Origin: Nitrospirota bacterium
GTDB taxonomy: Bacteria; Nitrospinota; Nitrospinia; SZUA-224
DNA: 33,446 nucleotides
Reading direction: 5' to 3'
Assembly (NCBI GenBank): GCA_003229375.1
Contig: QIDP01000134.1
Coordinates: 1-33,446, forward strand
This document shows positions 18,210 to 26,095 of this stretch, piece after piece. The notes under the pieces were generated by a model that saw only the letters and a list, made by a program, of their open reading frames with translations, ran no database searches and was not told the DNA's origin. The translations under genes were made by a program, and so were the position numbers. Position 1 is the stretch's first letter. Each line of letters begins with the position of its first letter.

Positions 18210-19295
18210 TTACAACTCATCCCTACTCTTTTCCAAATGGGGGGATATTGAATCCTTAATATGCCTCCAGAGTTTCCTCTTTTTTGGCCCTGAATCCTGT
18301 ATCGTAAGATTTTGTTCGATATCCTGCTGAATATGTGAATTCACATCCTTTTTAACAAACTCTGCAGCAAACCTAATAGCATTTTTGATCGCCTTTGACG
18401 TGGAGTTTCCATGAGAAATAATACAAATACCATTTATTCCCAATAGGGGTGCACCGCCATATTCGGTATGATCAACAGACTTCTTAAAGGCCTTTAAATA
18501 TGGTTTTATAAGCATATAGGCTATTCTACTACGGAGATTTTTGGCAAACATCTTTTTCAGACTTTCCTCAATCATCTCGGCCAGACTCTCACTTATCTTT
18601 AAGGCTACATTCCCTATAAAACCATCACAGATTAGTACTTCTGCATTCCCTTTATATGTCTCTTTCCCTTCTACATTACCGATAAAATTTATAGAACTCT
18701 TCTTGAGCATCTGAAATGCACCTTTTGTAGCCTCATTACCCTTGGTATCCTCTTCTCCTATGCTCAGTAAACCAATAGATGGATTGATCTTTCCTAACAT
18801 ATACTTAGCATATACATGTCCCATAATACCGAACTGAAAAAGCTGTTCTGCTTTGCAATCCACATTAGCACCTGCATCAAGGAGTATAGATGATCCTCTA
18901 ATCGTAGGAAGAGATACTGCAATAGCAGGTCTGGCCACTCCTTTTATCGTACGTAATATTATACTCGATGCTGCCAGAACCGCTCCGGTGTTACCCGCAC
19001 TCACCACCGCCTTTGCCTCACCACTCTTTACAGCCTCTATGGCGACCATTATAGAAGAGTTTCTTTTCTTCCTTAAGGCTATAGAGGGTGCCTCATTCAT
19101 TAAGATTACCTCTGACGCATGTTTTATAGATATAGCAAGATTATCACCCTTATATTTACTTAACTCATCTCTGAGTACCCCTTCATCACCTACAAGGAGG
19201 ATATCCACTCCAAATTCTTTGGATGCCAATACAGCACCCTCGACTATTGTTCCCGGTGCATTATCTCCACCCATTGCATCAACAGCTATCTTCAT
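18210..19295 (-). CDS. plsX: Phosphate acyltransferase PlsX
   Basis: Makes acyl-phosphate from acyl-ACP for phospholipid synthesis, acting peripherally at the membrane. The N-terminal signature IAVDAMGGDNAP, then SAGNTGAVLA and LLDAGANVDCK, identify the family. Its 361 residues are slightly long because of a charged C-terminal tail beyond about residue 325. It follows rpmF in the common rpmF-plsX-fab order. Confidence 0.96.
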   Translation of the reverse strand: MKIAVDAMGGDNAPGTIVEGAVLASKEFGVDILLVGDEGVLRDELSKYKGDNLAISIKHASEVILMNEAPSIALRKKRNSSIMVAIEAVKSGEAKAVVSAGNTGAVLAASSIILRTIKGVARPAIAVSLPTIRGSSILLDAGANVDCKAEQLFQFGIMGHVYAKYMLGKINPSIGLLSIGEEDTKGNEATKGAFQMLKKSSINFIGNVEGKETYKGNAEVLICDGFIGNVALKISESLAEMIEESLKKMFAKNLRSRIAYMLIKPYLKAFKKSVDHTEYGGAPLLGINGICIISHGNSTSKAIKNAIRFAAEFVKKDVNSHIQQDIEQNLTIQDSGPKKRKLWRHIKDSISPHLEKSRDEL

Positions 19296-19413
19296 TCGTA
19301 TTCACCTGAAAATTTCCCCACGGACAAACAAGTTTGTCCATGCCACCCACCCCTGAATTTATGTATTCCCCCAACCACAGCACCGCAACACTGCTTTTCA
19401 TCTATACTACACT

Positions 19414-19596
19414 CTACATCTCTTCTATAATAAGTATTTCCTTACCCTTATATGTCCCACAGTGCGGGCATACTTGATGTGGAAGCTTTGTCTCATTACA
19501 TTGAGGACATATGGAAAGCGCAGGCATGCTTAATCTGCTGTGGGATCTCCTCTTGTTCCTTTTTGTTTTAGATGTCCTTCGTTTAGGTACAGGCAT
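19414..19596 (-). CDS. rpmF: Ribosomal protein L32
   Basis: Small basic large-subunit protein of 60 residues. N-terminal [18 protein letters not shown] is typical. Four cysteines in CPQCN and CPHCG form the zinc-ribbon version of L32. It is the usual upstream neighbour of plsX. The YceD/DUF177 gene often found before rpmF is absent; pyrF lies there. Confidence 0.97.
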   Translation of the reverse strand: MPVPKRRTSKTKRNKRRSHSRLSMPALSICPQCNETKLPHQVCPHCGTYKGKEILIIEEM

Positions 19597-19689
19597 TCTC
19601 TTCTCCCTTCTACTCTTTCCCCTTCAATAGAATCAGGGAATGATAATAATAAGTAAGCTATAAAAAGTCAAGGCATTTTTCAAACCTTA

Positions 19690-20433
19690 TCACTTAACAC
19701 TTCTATTAAGCAAGGCCTCTTCTATCTCGCCGGCTATCTTTATTGCCGCAGCAACGGGATCATTTGCTTGTCGGATAGGTCTTCCTACAACCACATAATC
19801 TGCCATGTTTCTTATGGCCCCGGCAGGCGTTATAATCCTTCGCTGATCATCGTTATTTACTAAAGACCATGAGGGCCGAATACCGGGTACTACTACGATA
19901 AAATCCAGGCCGAATCTCTCTTTTACAGCACGGACCTCTGAACCGGAGCAGACAACCCCGTCACATCCTGCCTCTATAGCGAATTCTGCCCTGCGCAGTA
20001 CAATCTTTTCAGGTGTCATATCCGGTGAATATCCTAACTCTACCAGACTACCTCTATCAAGGCTTGTCAGGAGAGTAACAGCCAGTACCCTTGTTCCGCT
20101 TATATCCTCTTTTGCTACTGTTTCAAGTAATCTCCTTCCCTCATCACAGTGAACCGTCACAAAGCTTGCGCCATGCATGGAAGCAGCCCGATACGCACCA
20201 CGAACAGTCTCCGGAATATCATGAAATTTCATATCAAGGAAGATGTTTTTCTGATCAACACCAGAAATGGCCATGATTCTCTTTAACGCTTCCGGTCCTG
20301 CACTTACAAATAACTCTAATCCGATCTTAAATAGCCCTACATAATCTTTTAAAATGGTAACATAATATTCGGCTTCTTCCAGTGTCGGACAATCGAGTGG
20401 AAAAATTATCCTCTTTTTTGCAGATATATCCAT
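19690..20433 (-). CDS. pyrF: Orotidine 5'-phosphate decarboxylase
   Basis: Last step of UMP synthesis. The catalytic D-x-K-x-x-D motif is present as Asp67, Lys69 and Asp72 in LDMKFHDIPETV. The phosphate-binding C-terminal blocks VVPGIRPSW and YVVVGRPI are intact. The 247-residue length is normal for the bacterial enzyme. No other pyrimidine gene is in the window. Confidence 0.96.
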   Translation of the reverse strand: MDISAKKRIIFPLDCPTLEEAEYYVTILKDYVGLFKIGLELFVSAGPEALKRIMAISGVDQKNIFLDMKFHDIPETVRGAYRAASMHGASFVTVHCDEGRRLLETVAKEDISGTRVLAVTLLTSLDRGSLVELGYSPDMTPEKIVLRRAEFAIEAGCDGVVCSGSEVRAVKERFGLDFIVVVPGIRPSWSLVNNDDQRRIITPAGAIRNMADYVVVGRPIRQANDPVAAAIKIAGEIEEALLNRSVK

Positions 20434-20539
20434 TACTTTCTATGCTTTTACCTCTCTATATTGTTTAATATTTTTATCACAAAGTATTTGAAATGTCAAG
20501 AAATTCCACAATACGTTGTCGAGTTTCCGAGACGTTAAA

Positions 20540-20923
20540 TTACTTAATTGCTACTATGGCATCTATTTCCAACTTTATATCCATAGGGAGTCTCCCGGCC
20601 TGAATTGTAGTTCGTGCCGGAGGTTCTTTTGGAAAGTATTCCTTGTATGTATTATTAAACCCCTCAAAATCATCCATATTAGAAAGATAGCACGTGACCT
20701 TTAAAACATCTTCCATTTTAGAGCCGGCTTCTTCAATAATGATCTTAATATTTTCAAGAGTTGCTCTCGTCTCGTCTTCGATAGTTCCTCTAATGATATT
20801 ACCCGTATTTGATTCTATTGACACCTGACCTGAAATATATAGAATTCCATTATGAACTATACCTTGAGAATAAGGCCCTTTTGGTTCCGGAGCTTTAGGG
20901 CTATGAAATACTTGTTTTTTCAT
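20540..20923 (-). CDS. ridA: RidA-family enamine/imine deaminase
   Basis: Hydrolyses reactive enamines and imines released by PLP enzymes. Family features are the PKGPYSQG start, SGQV, and the active-site Arg104 in PPARTTIQAGRLP. Length 127. It is transcribed divergently from a run of PLP-dependent enzymes starting at 21228, a fitting neighbourhood because RidA quenches their by-products (inference). The 304-bp divergent region carries a REP-like element. Confidence 0.93.
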   Translation of the reverse strand: MKKQVFHSPKAPEPKGPYSQGIVHNGILYISGQVSIESNTGNIIRGTIEDETRATLENIKIIIEEAGSKMEDVLKVTCYLSNMDDFEGFNNTYKEYFPKEPPARTTIQAGRLPMDIKLEIDAIVAIK

Positions 20924-20970
20924 TTTAATTTTTAATTTACTTTTGATTCCCCTGCAGAAACTCCGAAATT

Positions 20971-21046
20971 GGTAGCCGCAGACTTTAGCCTGCGAAAAAG
21001 CTTGCTATAAATCAGCCACTTACGCAACCTAAAGGTTGCGGCTACC
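20971..21046. repeat. REP-like paired palindrome
   Basis: GGTAGCCGCA at 20971-20980 is the inverse of TGCGGCTACC at 21037-21046. The right half contains the perfect palindrome CGCAACCTAAAGGTTGCG (21023-21040). The left half has a degenerate version, CGCAGACTTTAGCCTGCG. Together they can fold as one long stem or two hairpins, a BIME-like arrangement. TGTTTTT follows on the plus strand. Confidence 0.65.
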
Positions 21047-21165
21047 CTGTTTTTAAAGTTTTTGCAGTAGAGTCACTTTTGAGTCACTCAACTTTTCCAC
21101 GAAAGAACCCAAAATAATAATATCAGATATCTATAATAAAATCCAATTTCTTTTTTAAAAAATAC

Positions 21166-21194
21166 TTGACAAAAATTGTTAAGTTTAATATTAT
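21166..21194 (+). promoter_or_regulatory. Sigma-70-type promoter of the sulfur module
   Basis: Consensus TTGACA at 21166-21171, a 17-bp spacer, and TATTAT at 21189-21194. The predicted start near 21201 would leave a leader of about 27 nt before the ATG at 21228. Confidence 0.6.
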
Positions 21195-21215
21195 AAATTT
21201 ATTACAAAATTTATA
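21192..21215. promoter_or_regulatory. Candidate operator: perfect 9-bp inverted repeat
   Basis: TATAAATTT (21192-21200), six bases, then AAATTTATA (21207-21215). The dyad overlaps the -10 edge and the predicted transcription start, where a bound protein would block initiation. Its 24-bp span suits an Rrf2-type dimer; such a regulator is encoded at 26096 in the same module. AT-richness makes a chance dyad possible. Confidence 0.4.
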
Positions 21216-21227
21216 TGATATTATCAA

Positions 21228-22133
21228 ATGATACAGATAAGAGCAGACAGTATAATTGATCTGATCGGCTCAACACCGATAATAAGGCTGAACAAGATAG
21301 TAAAGAGGAATTCTGCAACGATCTATGCCAAGGTAGAGGCCTTTAATCCTGGTGGTAGCGTGAAAGACCGCATAGCCCTTAGTATGGTAGAGGATGCAGA
21401 GAAGAGCGGACTCCTAAAAAAAGGGGGAACGATTATTGAACCCACCAGTGGCAATACCGGTATTGCTCTTGCTATAGTCGGCGCTGTAAAGGGGTACAAA
21501 GTAATTCTTGTTGTCTCTGAAGGTATAAGTTCTAAAAAGAGGCTTTTCTTGAGTTATATTGGTGCAGAGGTAGAGTTGAGTGATGCTAAAAAAGGAATGA
21601 AGGGAGCCATGGACAGAGCAGAGGAGATAGTTGCCGAAAACCCAAATTATTTTATGCCGCGGCAGTTCGGCAATCTGGCCAACCCTGAAATTCACAGACG
21701 GACAACAGCGAAGGAGATATTAAAGGCCATGAGCGGGGAGCGTATAGATGCATTTGTAGCCGGAGTAGGAACAGGAGGGACTATCACTGGCATCGGTGAA
21801 GTACTGAAGGGAAAAAATTCTACAGTAAAGGTAGTTGCTGTCGAACCTGCTGCCTCACCAGTCATTTCAGGTGGAAAGGTTGGCTCTCACAGGATACCCG
21901 GCATCGGGGCCGGATTTATACCTGAGATATTGAATACTAATATACTTGATGAGGTAATCGCTGTGAACGATGATGATGCATATATTACACAAAAAGATAT
22001 CTTAATAAAAGAGGGACTGATGGTTGGACCATCATCCGGTGCTGCATGTTTTGCTGCTATAAAGATAGCGCAGAGGCTCGGGAGAAAAAAGAACGTAGTG
22101 GTGATCTTCCCTGACAGGGGGAATAGGGTGTAA
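21228..22133 (+). CDS. cysK: Cysteine synthase family protein (short C-terminus)
   Basis: Fold-type II PLP enzyme predicted to make cysteine from O-acetylserine (or O-phosphoserine) and sulfide. PLP-binding Lys46 is in NPGGSVKDR. The substrate loop is EPTSGNTGIALA and the phosphate cradle is GTGGTITGIG. The protein ends at FPDRGNRV, about ten residues short of the usual tail after this motif, so subunit or partner contacts may differ. There is no clear Shine-Dalgarno upstream of ATG 21228. It is the first gene of the sulfur module, 6 bp before the next. Confidence 0.9.
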   Translation: MIQIRADSIIDLIGSTPIIRLNKIVKRNSATIYAKVEAFNPGGSVKDRIALSMVEDAEKSGLLKKGGTIIEPTSGNTGIALAIVGAVKGYKVILVVSEGISSKKRLFLSYIGAEVELSDAKKGMKGAMDRAEEIVAENPNYFMPRQFGNLANPEIHRRTTAKEILKAMSGERIDAFVAGVGTGGTITGIGEVLKGKNSTVKVVAVEPAASPVISGGKVGSHRIPGIGAGFIPEILNTNILDEVIAVNDDDAYITQKDILIKEGLMVGPSSGAACFAAIKIAQRLGRKKNVVVIFPDRGNRV

Positions 22134-22139
22134 GATATT

Positions 22140-23378
22140 ATGGGTTTTGTAAAAGGATTACAATGTAAAGAGTGCAAACGGAGCTATGCAAAGAAGCCGA
22201 TACACGTATGCGAATTCTGTTTTGGTCCTCTAGAAATAGTCTATGACTATGAAGGGATAAAAGAGGCTATTAGCAGAGATTCTATAGAGGCAGGACCAAA
22301 GAGTATATGGCGATATCGTGAACTTCTCCCCATAGATGGGGAACCAACAGTAGGAAAACATGTCGGTTTTACCCCCTTATTAAGAGGGGAGAATCTGGGC
22401 AAGGTACTGGGTCTTACGAATTTATATATCAAAAATGACAGTGTTAATCATCCCACTCTTTCCTTCAAAGATCGTGTTGTTTCTGTAGCTGTTACAAAGG
22501 CAAAGGAATTCGGATATGATACAGTAGCTTGTGCCTCAACAGGGAATCTTGCAAACTCTGTTGCAGCACATGCCGCAGAAGCAGGTCTTAAGAGTTATAT
22601 ATTTATCCCCTCGGATTTAGAATCCGGAAAGGTCCTTGGTACCCTGATATACGGGACAACTCTCGTTGGTGTAAGGGGAAACTACGATGATGTAAACCGG
22701 CTATGCAGCGAAATCGCTGCAAACTATAAGTGGGCATTCGTCAATATAACTATCAGACCCTATTATGGTGATGGGTCAAAGACCTTTGGATACGAAATCG
22801 CTGAACAATTAGGGTGGCGTGCCCCGGATCATATCATTGTTCCGGTTGCCGGTAGTTCACTGATTACCAAGGTGTGGATGGCCCTCAAGGAGTTTGAACA
22901 GTTGGGTCTGATAGATACGGTAAAGACAAAGATATATGCAGCACAGGCAACAGGGTGTTCACCTGTAACCACTGCAATCAAGAATGGTGCCGAGTTTATC
23001 AAACCTGTAAAACCGCACACAATCGCTAAATCCATAGCTATAGGGAATCCGGCAGATGGCTATTATGGTATCAAGACAGTCGTAGAAAGTGGTGGTTATG
23101 GAGAAGATGTCTCTGATGAGGAGATAGTAGAAGGGATGAAGCTCCTGGCCAGGACCGAGGGTATATTTACAGAAACAGCAGGGGGCGTGACTGTTTCGGT
23201 TACAAAGAAACTCATTGAACAGGGAAGGATCAAGAGGGATGATCTCACTGTGATTTCAATCACCGGTAATGGCCTAAAGACACAGGAGGCTGTAGAGAAT
23301 AGTATAGGGGAACTGACAGTAATAGATCCACGTATAGGTTCCTTTCAGAAAACATTTAATATAGAGGAGGAGAAATAA
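22140..23378 (+). CDS. thrC: Threonine synthase-like PLP enzyme with N-terminal zinc ribbon
   Basis: A zinc ribbon (Cys9, 12, 24 and 27) precedes a fold-type II PLP domain with Lys110 in TLSFKDR and a CASTGNLANSVAAHAA loop. Closest to bacterial/archaeal threonine synthase, which converts O-phosphohomoserine to threonine. Cysteate synthase is a close relative, so the reaction is not certain. Lying between cysK and a sulfur-carrier gene, it could use phosphohomoserine as a sulfur acceptor instead (inference only). Length 412. The next gene follows in 2 bp. Confidence 0.82.
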   Translation: MGFVKGLQCKECKRSYAKKPIHVCEFCFGPLEIVYDYEGIKEAISRDSIEAGPKSIWRYRELLPIDGEPTVGKHVGFTPLLRGENLGKVLGLTNLYIKNDSVNHPTLSFKDRVVSVAVTKAKEFGYDTVACASTGNLANSVAAHAAEAGLKSYIFIPSDLESGKVLGTLIYGTTLVGVRGNYDDVNRLCSEIAANYKWAFVNITIRPYYGDGSKTFGYEIAEQLGWRAPDHIIVPVAGSSLITKVWMALKEFEQLGLIDTVKTKIYAAQATGCSPVTTAIKNGAEFIKPVKPHTIAKSIAIGNPADGYYGIKTVVESGGYGEDVSDEEIVEGMKLLARTEGIFTETAGGVTVSVTKKLIEQGRIKRDDLTVISITGNGLKTQEAVENSIGELTVIDPRIGSFQKTFNIEEEK

Positions 23379-23380
23379 AG

Positions 23381-23677
23381 ATGCCAATAAATGTACGTAT
23401 CCCATCTCCCCTTATGAAGCTGACCAATAATCAGGGAGAGGTGTCGGCTGAGGGGAAAAATATAGGAGAGGTGTTATCAGATCTGGAGCGGCAGTATCCC
23501 GGGATAAGGGAGAGGCTCTATGATGAGAATGGTTCTCTCAGAAGATTTATCAATATATATAAAAATGAGGAAGATATAAGGTTCCTGGATGGTGAGTCCA
23601 CACCAACAAAGGATGGTGATGAGATCTCCATTATACCTGCCATAGCAGGAGGTAGTATAAAAAATGTCAGATTTTGA
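23381..23677 (+). CDS. cysO: CysO/MoaD-like sulfur carrier with C-terminal tail after Gly-Gly
   Basis: Ubiquitin-fold sulfur carrier, expected to hold sulfur as a C-terminal thiocarboxylate. The sequence follows mycobacterial CysO closely in pattern: RFINIYKNEEDIRFLDG and IIPAIAGG. CysO normally ends at Gly-Gly. Here Gly90-Gly91 is followed by SIKNVRF before the stop. The frame is unambiguous, and the stop overlaps the start of the E1-like gene by 14 bases. The tail would have to be removed before activation, as established for QbsE and HcyS. No JAMM/Mec-type peptidase is in the window. Confidence 0.88.
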   Translation: MPINVRIPSPLMKLTNNQGEVSAEGKNIGEVLSDLERQYPGIRERLYDENGSLRRFINIYKNEEDIRFLDGESTPTKDGDEISIIPAIAGGSIKNVRF

Positions 23678-24476
23678 TTTCACAGATGAGCAGATACACA
23701 GATATAGCCGGCACATAATCCTGCCCCAGGTAGGTGGTAAGGGACAGAAGAAACTTTTAGAGTCAAAGGTCCTTATCCTCGGCGCGGGTGGGTTAGGCTC
23801 CCCTGCTGCGTATTATCTGGCCGCTGCCGGTATAGGGACAATGGGGATAGTAGATTTTGATGAGGTCGACATAAGCAATCTCCAGCGACAGATACTCCAC
23901 AATACAGCAGACATCGGGAGGCCAAAGGTTGAATCTGCAAAGAAGACAATAGTCTCACTTAATCCTGATGTAAAGGTCGAGTGTTACAGGGAGAAGATTA
24001 CCTCTGAAAATATCAGAAGGATCATTGAGGGATATGATATCATACTTGACGGCTCCGACAACTTCCCGACCCGATACCTGGTAAATGATGCCTGCATAAT
24101 ATCGAACAAAATCAATGTGCATGGAAGTATATTCCGTTTTGAGGGACAGGTCACAGTATTCAAACCAAAAGAGGGACCCTGTTACCGGTGTCTCTACCCT
24201 GAGCCCCCTCCTGCAGGGATGGTTCCCAGTTGTCAGGAGGCAGGGGTATTAGGTGTACTGCCCGGGATTATAGGTACACTTCAGGCAATAGAGGCATTAA
24301 AGTTGATATTGGACATAGGAAAACCACTGGTAGGAAGCCTCCTGCTCTATGATTCTTTGAAAACAGAATTTCGGCAGTTGAAGCTCCGGCAGGATACTGA
24401 ATGTCCTGTATGTAGTGAAAATCCAACTATCACAGAACTGATTGATTATGAGGAATTCTGTGGTGTAAGAATATAA
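23664..24476 (+). CDS. moeB: E1-like sulfur-carrier adenylyltransferase (MoeB/ThiF/HesA family)
   Basis: Activates the carrier C-terminus as acyl-adenylate for sulfur loading. Nucleotide loop GAGGLGSP (40-47); DxSDNFPTRY block (about 129-138); zinc cysteines 173, 176, 247 and 250; and Cys190 in PSCQEAGVLG at the position of the family's reactive cysteine. There is no rhodanese domain, so sulfur must come from elsewhere, perhaps the TusA domain of the next gene. Length 270. It overlaps the carrier gene, indicating a dedicated pair. The stop codon is the first triplet of a hairpin repeat. Confidence 0.92.
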   Translation: MSDFDFTDEQIHRYSRHIILPQVGGKGQKKLLESKVLILGAGGLGSPAAYYLAAAGIGTMGIVDFDEVDISNLQRQILHNTADIGRPKVESAKKTIVSLNPDVKVECYREKITSENIRRIIEGYDIILDGSDNFPTRYLVNDACIISNKINVHGSIFRFEGQVTVFKPKEGPCYRCLYPEPPPAGMVPSCQEAGVLGVLPGIIGTLQAIEALKLILDIGKPLVGSLLLYDSLKTEFRQLKLRQDTECPVCSENPTITELIDYEEFCGVRI

Positions 24477-24540
24477 GGTGAAAGGTGTAAGGTGAATGAT
24501 TATTGTGGGGGCTATTTTCAGCCTTTCACCTTACATCTGA
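24474..24540. repeat. Hairpin repeat beginning at the moeB stop codon (GGTGAAAGG words)
   Basis: TAAGGTGAAAGG (24474-24485) is the exact inverse of CCTTTCACCTTA (24522-24533). A second direct word, TGTAAGGTGAA, follows the first arm. The first TAA is the moeB stop. The word GTGAAAGGTGTAA recurs near 32366-32378 upstream of aroDE. Confidence 0.65.
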
Positions 24541-24561
24541 ATGGCGAGAAGGAGTATCAAT

Positions 24562-25746
24562 ATGGATAAAGTATTAGAGGTAGAAGAAGATATAGATCAA
24601 TCCATACTTACAAAGATAGGAAACACCCCGCTTATAAAGATCAAAAACCTGACAAAGGGACTAAAGGGTGTTGAAATATATGCCAAGGCAGAATGGTACA
24701 ATCTAAGCGGATCTGTAAAGGCAAGGCCTGCCTTGAGGATGATTTTAGATGGTGAGAAATCTGGTATGCTGACAAAGGAAAAGACCATACTCGATTCTAC
24801 CTCAGGGAATACAGGGGTGGCCTACGCCTTAATCGGACAGGTAAAGGGGTATGCTGTTAAACTCGTAGTACCGGCGAATGTATGTATTGAGAGAAAAAAG
24901 GCCATGGCTGAAACATATAATGCAGAAATAGTCCTCTCAGACCCCATAGATGGCTCGGACGGGGCCATTAAGGAGGCACACAGGATATATAATGAAGATC
25001 CTGACAGATACTTCATGCCTGATCAATACAATAATCCATCAAACTGGAAGGCACATTTTGATACAACAGCGGTTGAGATTATAGAACAGACAAAAGGAAA
25101 GATCACCCACTTTGTGGCCGGGATAGGTACAGGAGGGACGGTTATAGGGACAGGAAGAGGATTGAAGAGATATAATAAAGATATTAAGGTCATTGCTGTA
25201 GAGCCATCAGAACCTCTGCACGGTATCGAAGGACTGAAGCATATGGGAAGTTCTATAATTCCAGGCATATATGATGAAGGTTCCCTGGATGGGAAGATAA
25301 GTGTAAAGACAGAGGACTCCTATGAGATGGTTCAAAAGTTGTTCCATGAGGAAGGACTTATAGTTGGTCATTCTTCAGGTGCGGCTATGAAAGCAACGCT
25401 TGAGCTGGCGCGGAGAATAAATGAGGGGGTCATTGTTACTGTATTTCCGGATAGCTGCGAATGTTATGTTGCAGTTGGTGAATTTGAAAAGGGAACAGAA
25501 AAATTGGTTAGAGAGAAGACGATACAGGAGCTTAATATCAGAGGAGAGGTATGTCCTTATACCTTTGTCAGATCAAAACTGGCAATAGAGAAATTAGGAC
25601 ATGGGGATCTTCTCAGGATTATTGTAGATCATTTTCCTGCTATTGATAATGTCCCGCGGAGCTTAACAGATGATGGGCATGAGATATTAGAGATAAATCA
25701 GCTCAATGATACTGATTGGGAGATAATAGTGAAAAAAAGTGCCTAA
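24562..25746 (+). CDS. Cysteine synthase (CysM-like) fused to a TusA sulfur-transfer domain
   Basis: Residues 1 to about 310 form a fold-type II PLP enzyme with Lys53 in LSGSVKARPALRM, STSGNTGVAYA and GTGGTVIGTG. Residues about 320-394 form a TusA-like domain with Cys331 in RGEVCPYTFVRSKLA; the usual CPxP is CPYT here. The fusion suggests that persulfide sulfur is delivered in cis to an aminoacrylate intermediate, or via the CysO-like carrier. ATG 24562 is chosen over 24541 because AAGGAG lies 7 nt upstream. The last codons AGT GCC TAA lie within a repeat. Length 394. Confidence 0.88.
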   Translation: MDKVLEVEEDIDQSILTKIGNTPLIKIKNLTKGLKGVEIYAKAEWYNLSGSVKARPALRMILDGEKSGMLTKEKTILDSTSGNTGVAYALIGQVKGYAVKLVVPANVCIERKKAMAETYNAEIVLSDPIDGSDGAIKEAHRIYNEDPDRYFMPDQYNNPSNWKAHFDTTAVEIIEQTKGKITHFVAGIGTGGTVIGTGRGLKRYNKDIKVIAVEPSEPLHGIEGLKHMGSSIIPGIYDEGSLDGKISVKTEDSYEMVQKLFHEEGLIVGHSSGAAMKATLELARRINEGVIVTVFPDSCECYVAVGEFEKGTEKLVREKTIQELNIRGEVCPYTFVRSKLAIEKLGHGDLLRIIVDHFPAIDNVPRSLTDDGHEILEINQLNDTDWEIIVKKSA

Positions 25747-25829
25747 AGTGAGCTAAAGTGAGCTAAAGTGAGCTAAAGTGCCTAAAATGAAGGAATATAA
25801 TCTTTAACTTTAGCTCACTTTAGGCACTT
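25737..25829. repeat. AGTGCCTAA repeat, copy 1 (contains the cysM::tusA stop codon)
   Basis: The left arm (25737-25760, AAGTGCCTAAAGTG then AGCTAAAGTG) matches the inverse of 25806-25829 at 23 of 24 positions. Between them are further tandem 10-mers AGCTAAAGTG. The gene's last two sense codons and stop (AGT GCC TAA) are the first bases of the arm. AAAGGAG for the next gene follows directly. Confidence 0.8.
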
Positions 25830-25845
25830 ATAAAGGAGAAGAGAT

Positions 25846-26088
25846 ATGGCTAAACTAAAGGTTCATTTAACATTCTCTGGTGAGACGATTAAAAGACCTC
25901 TAATCTATGAGATAGGACAGGAGTTTAAAGTAGTTACCAATATACGGAAGGCAAATGTGGATGGGAAGACAGGATGGGTTGACTTAGAGATCACAGGAGA
26001 AGGGGAAGAGATCGACAGAGCAGTTGAGGCCTTGAAAGAAAAAGGGGTAAGGGTTGATCCCATTGAAGGGGATGTTATAGAAGGATAG
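25846..26088 (+). CDS. Stand-alone NIL-domain protein
   Basis: An 80-residue protein consisting only of a NIL domain, the ferredoxin-like fold found at the C-terminus of the methionine transporter ATPase MetN and in NIL-ferredoxin proteins linked to homocysteine synthesis from sulfide in methanogens. Recognisable by LTFSGETIKRPLIYEIGQ, NIRKANVDGKTGWVDLEI, and the closing ALKEKGVRVDPI. It may bind a sulfur amino acid and sense or modulate the pathway (inference). Strong RBS AAAGGAG, 8 bp before the regulator gene. Confidence 0.85.
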   Translation: MAKLKVHLTFSGETIKRPLIYEIGQEFKVVTNIRKANVDGKTGWVDLEITGEGEEIDRAVEALKEKGVRVDPIEGDVIEG

Positions 26089-26095
26089 ATCAATT

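Larger units (their letters stand above)
20924..21227. other. Divergent intergenic region ridA / sulfur module
   Basis: It holds a two-part REP-like palindrome (20971-21046), a sigma-70-type promoter for the sulfur module (21166-21194) and an inverted repeat at the predicted transcription start (21192-21215). No small gene is seen. Confidence 0.6.

Noticed and set aside
25744-25790. Tandem AGCTAAAGTG units as a possible CRISPR array
   Set aside because: The units are about 10 bp, contiguous and without unique spacers, and no cas gene is present.
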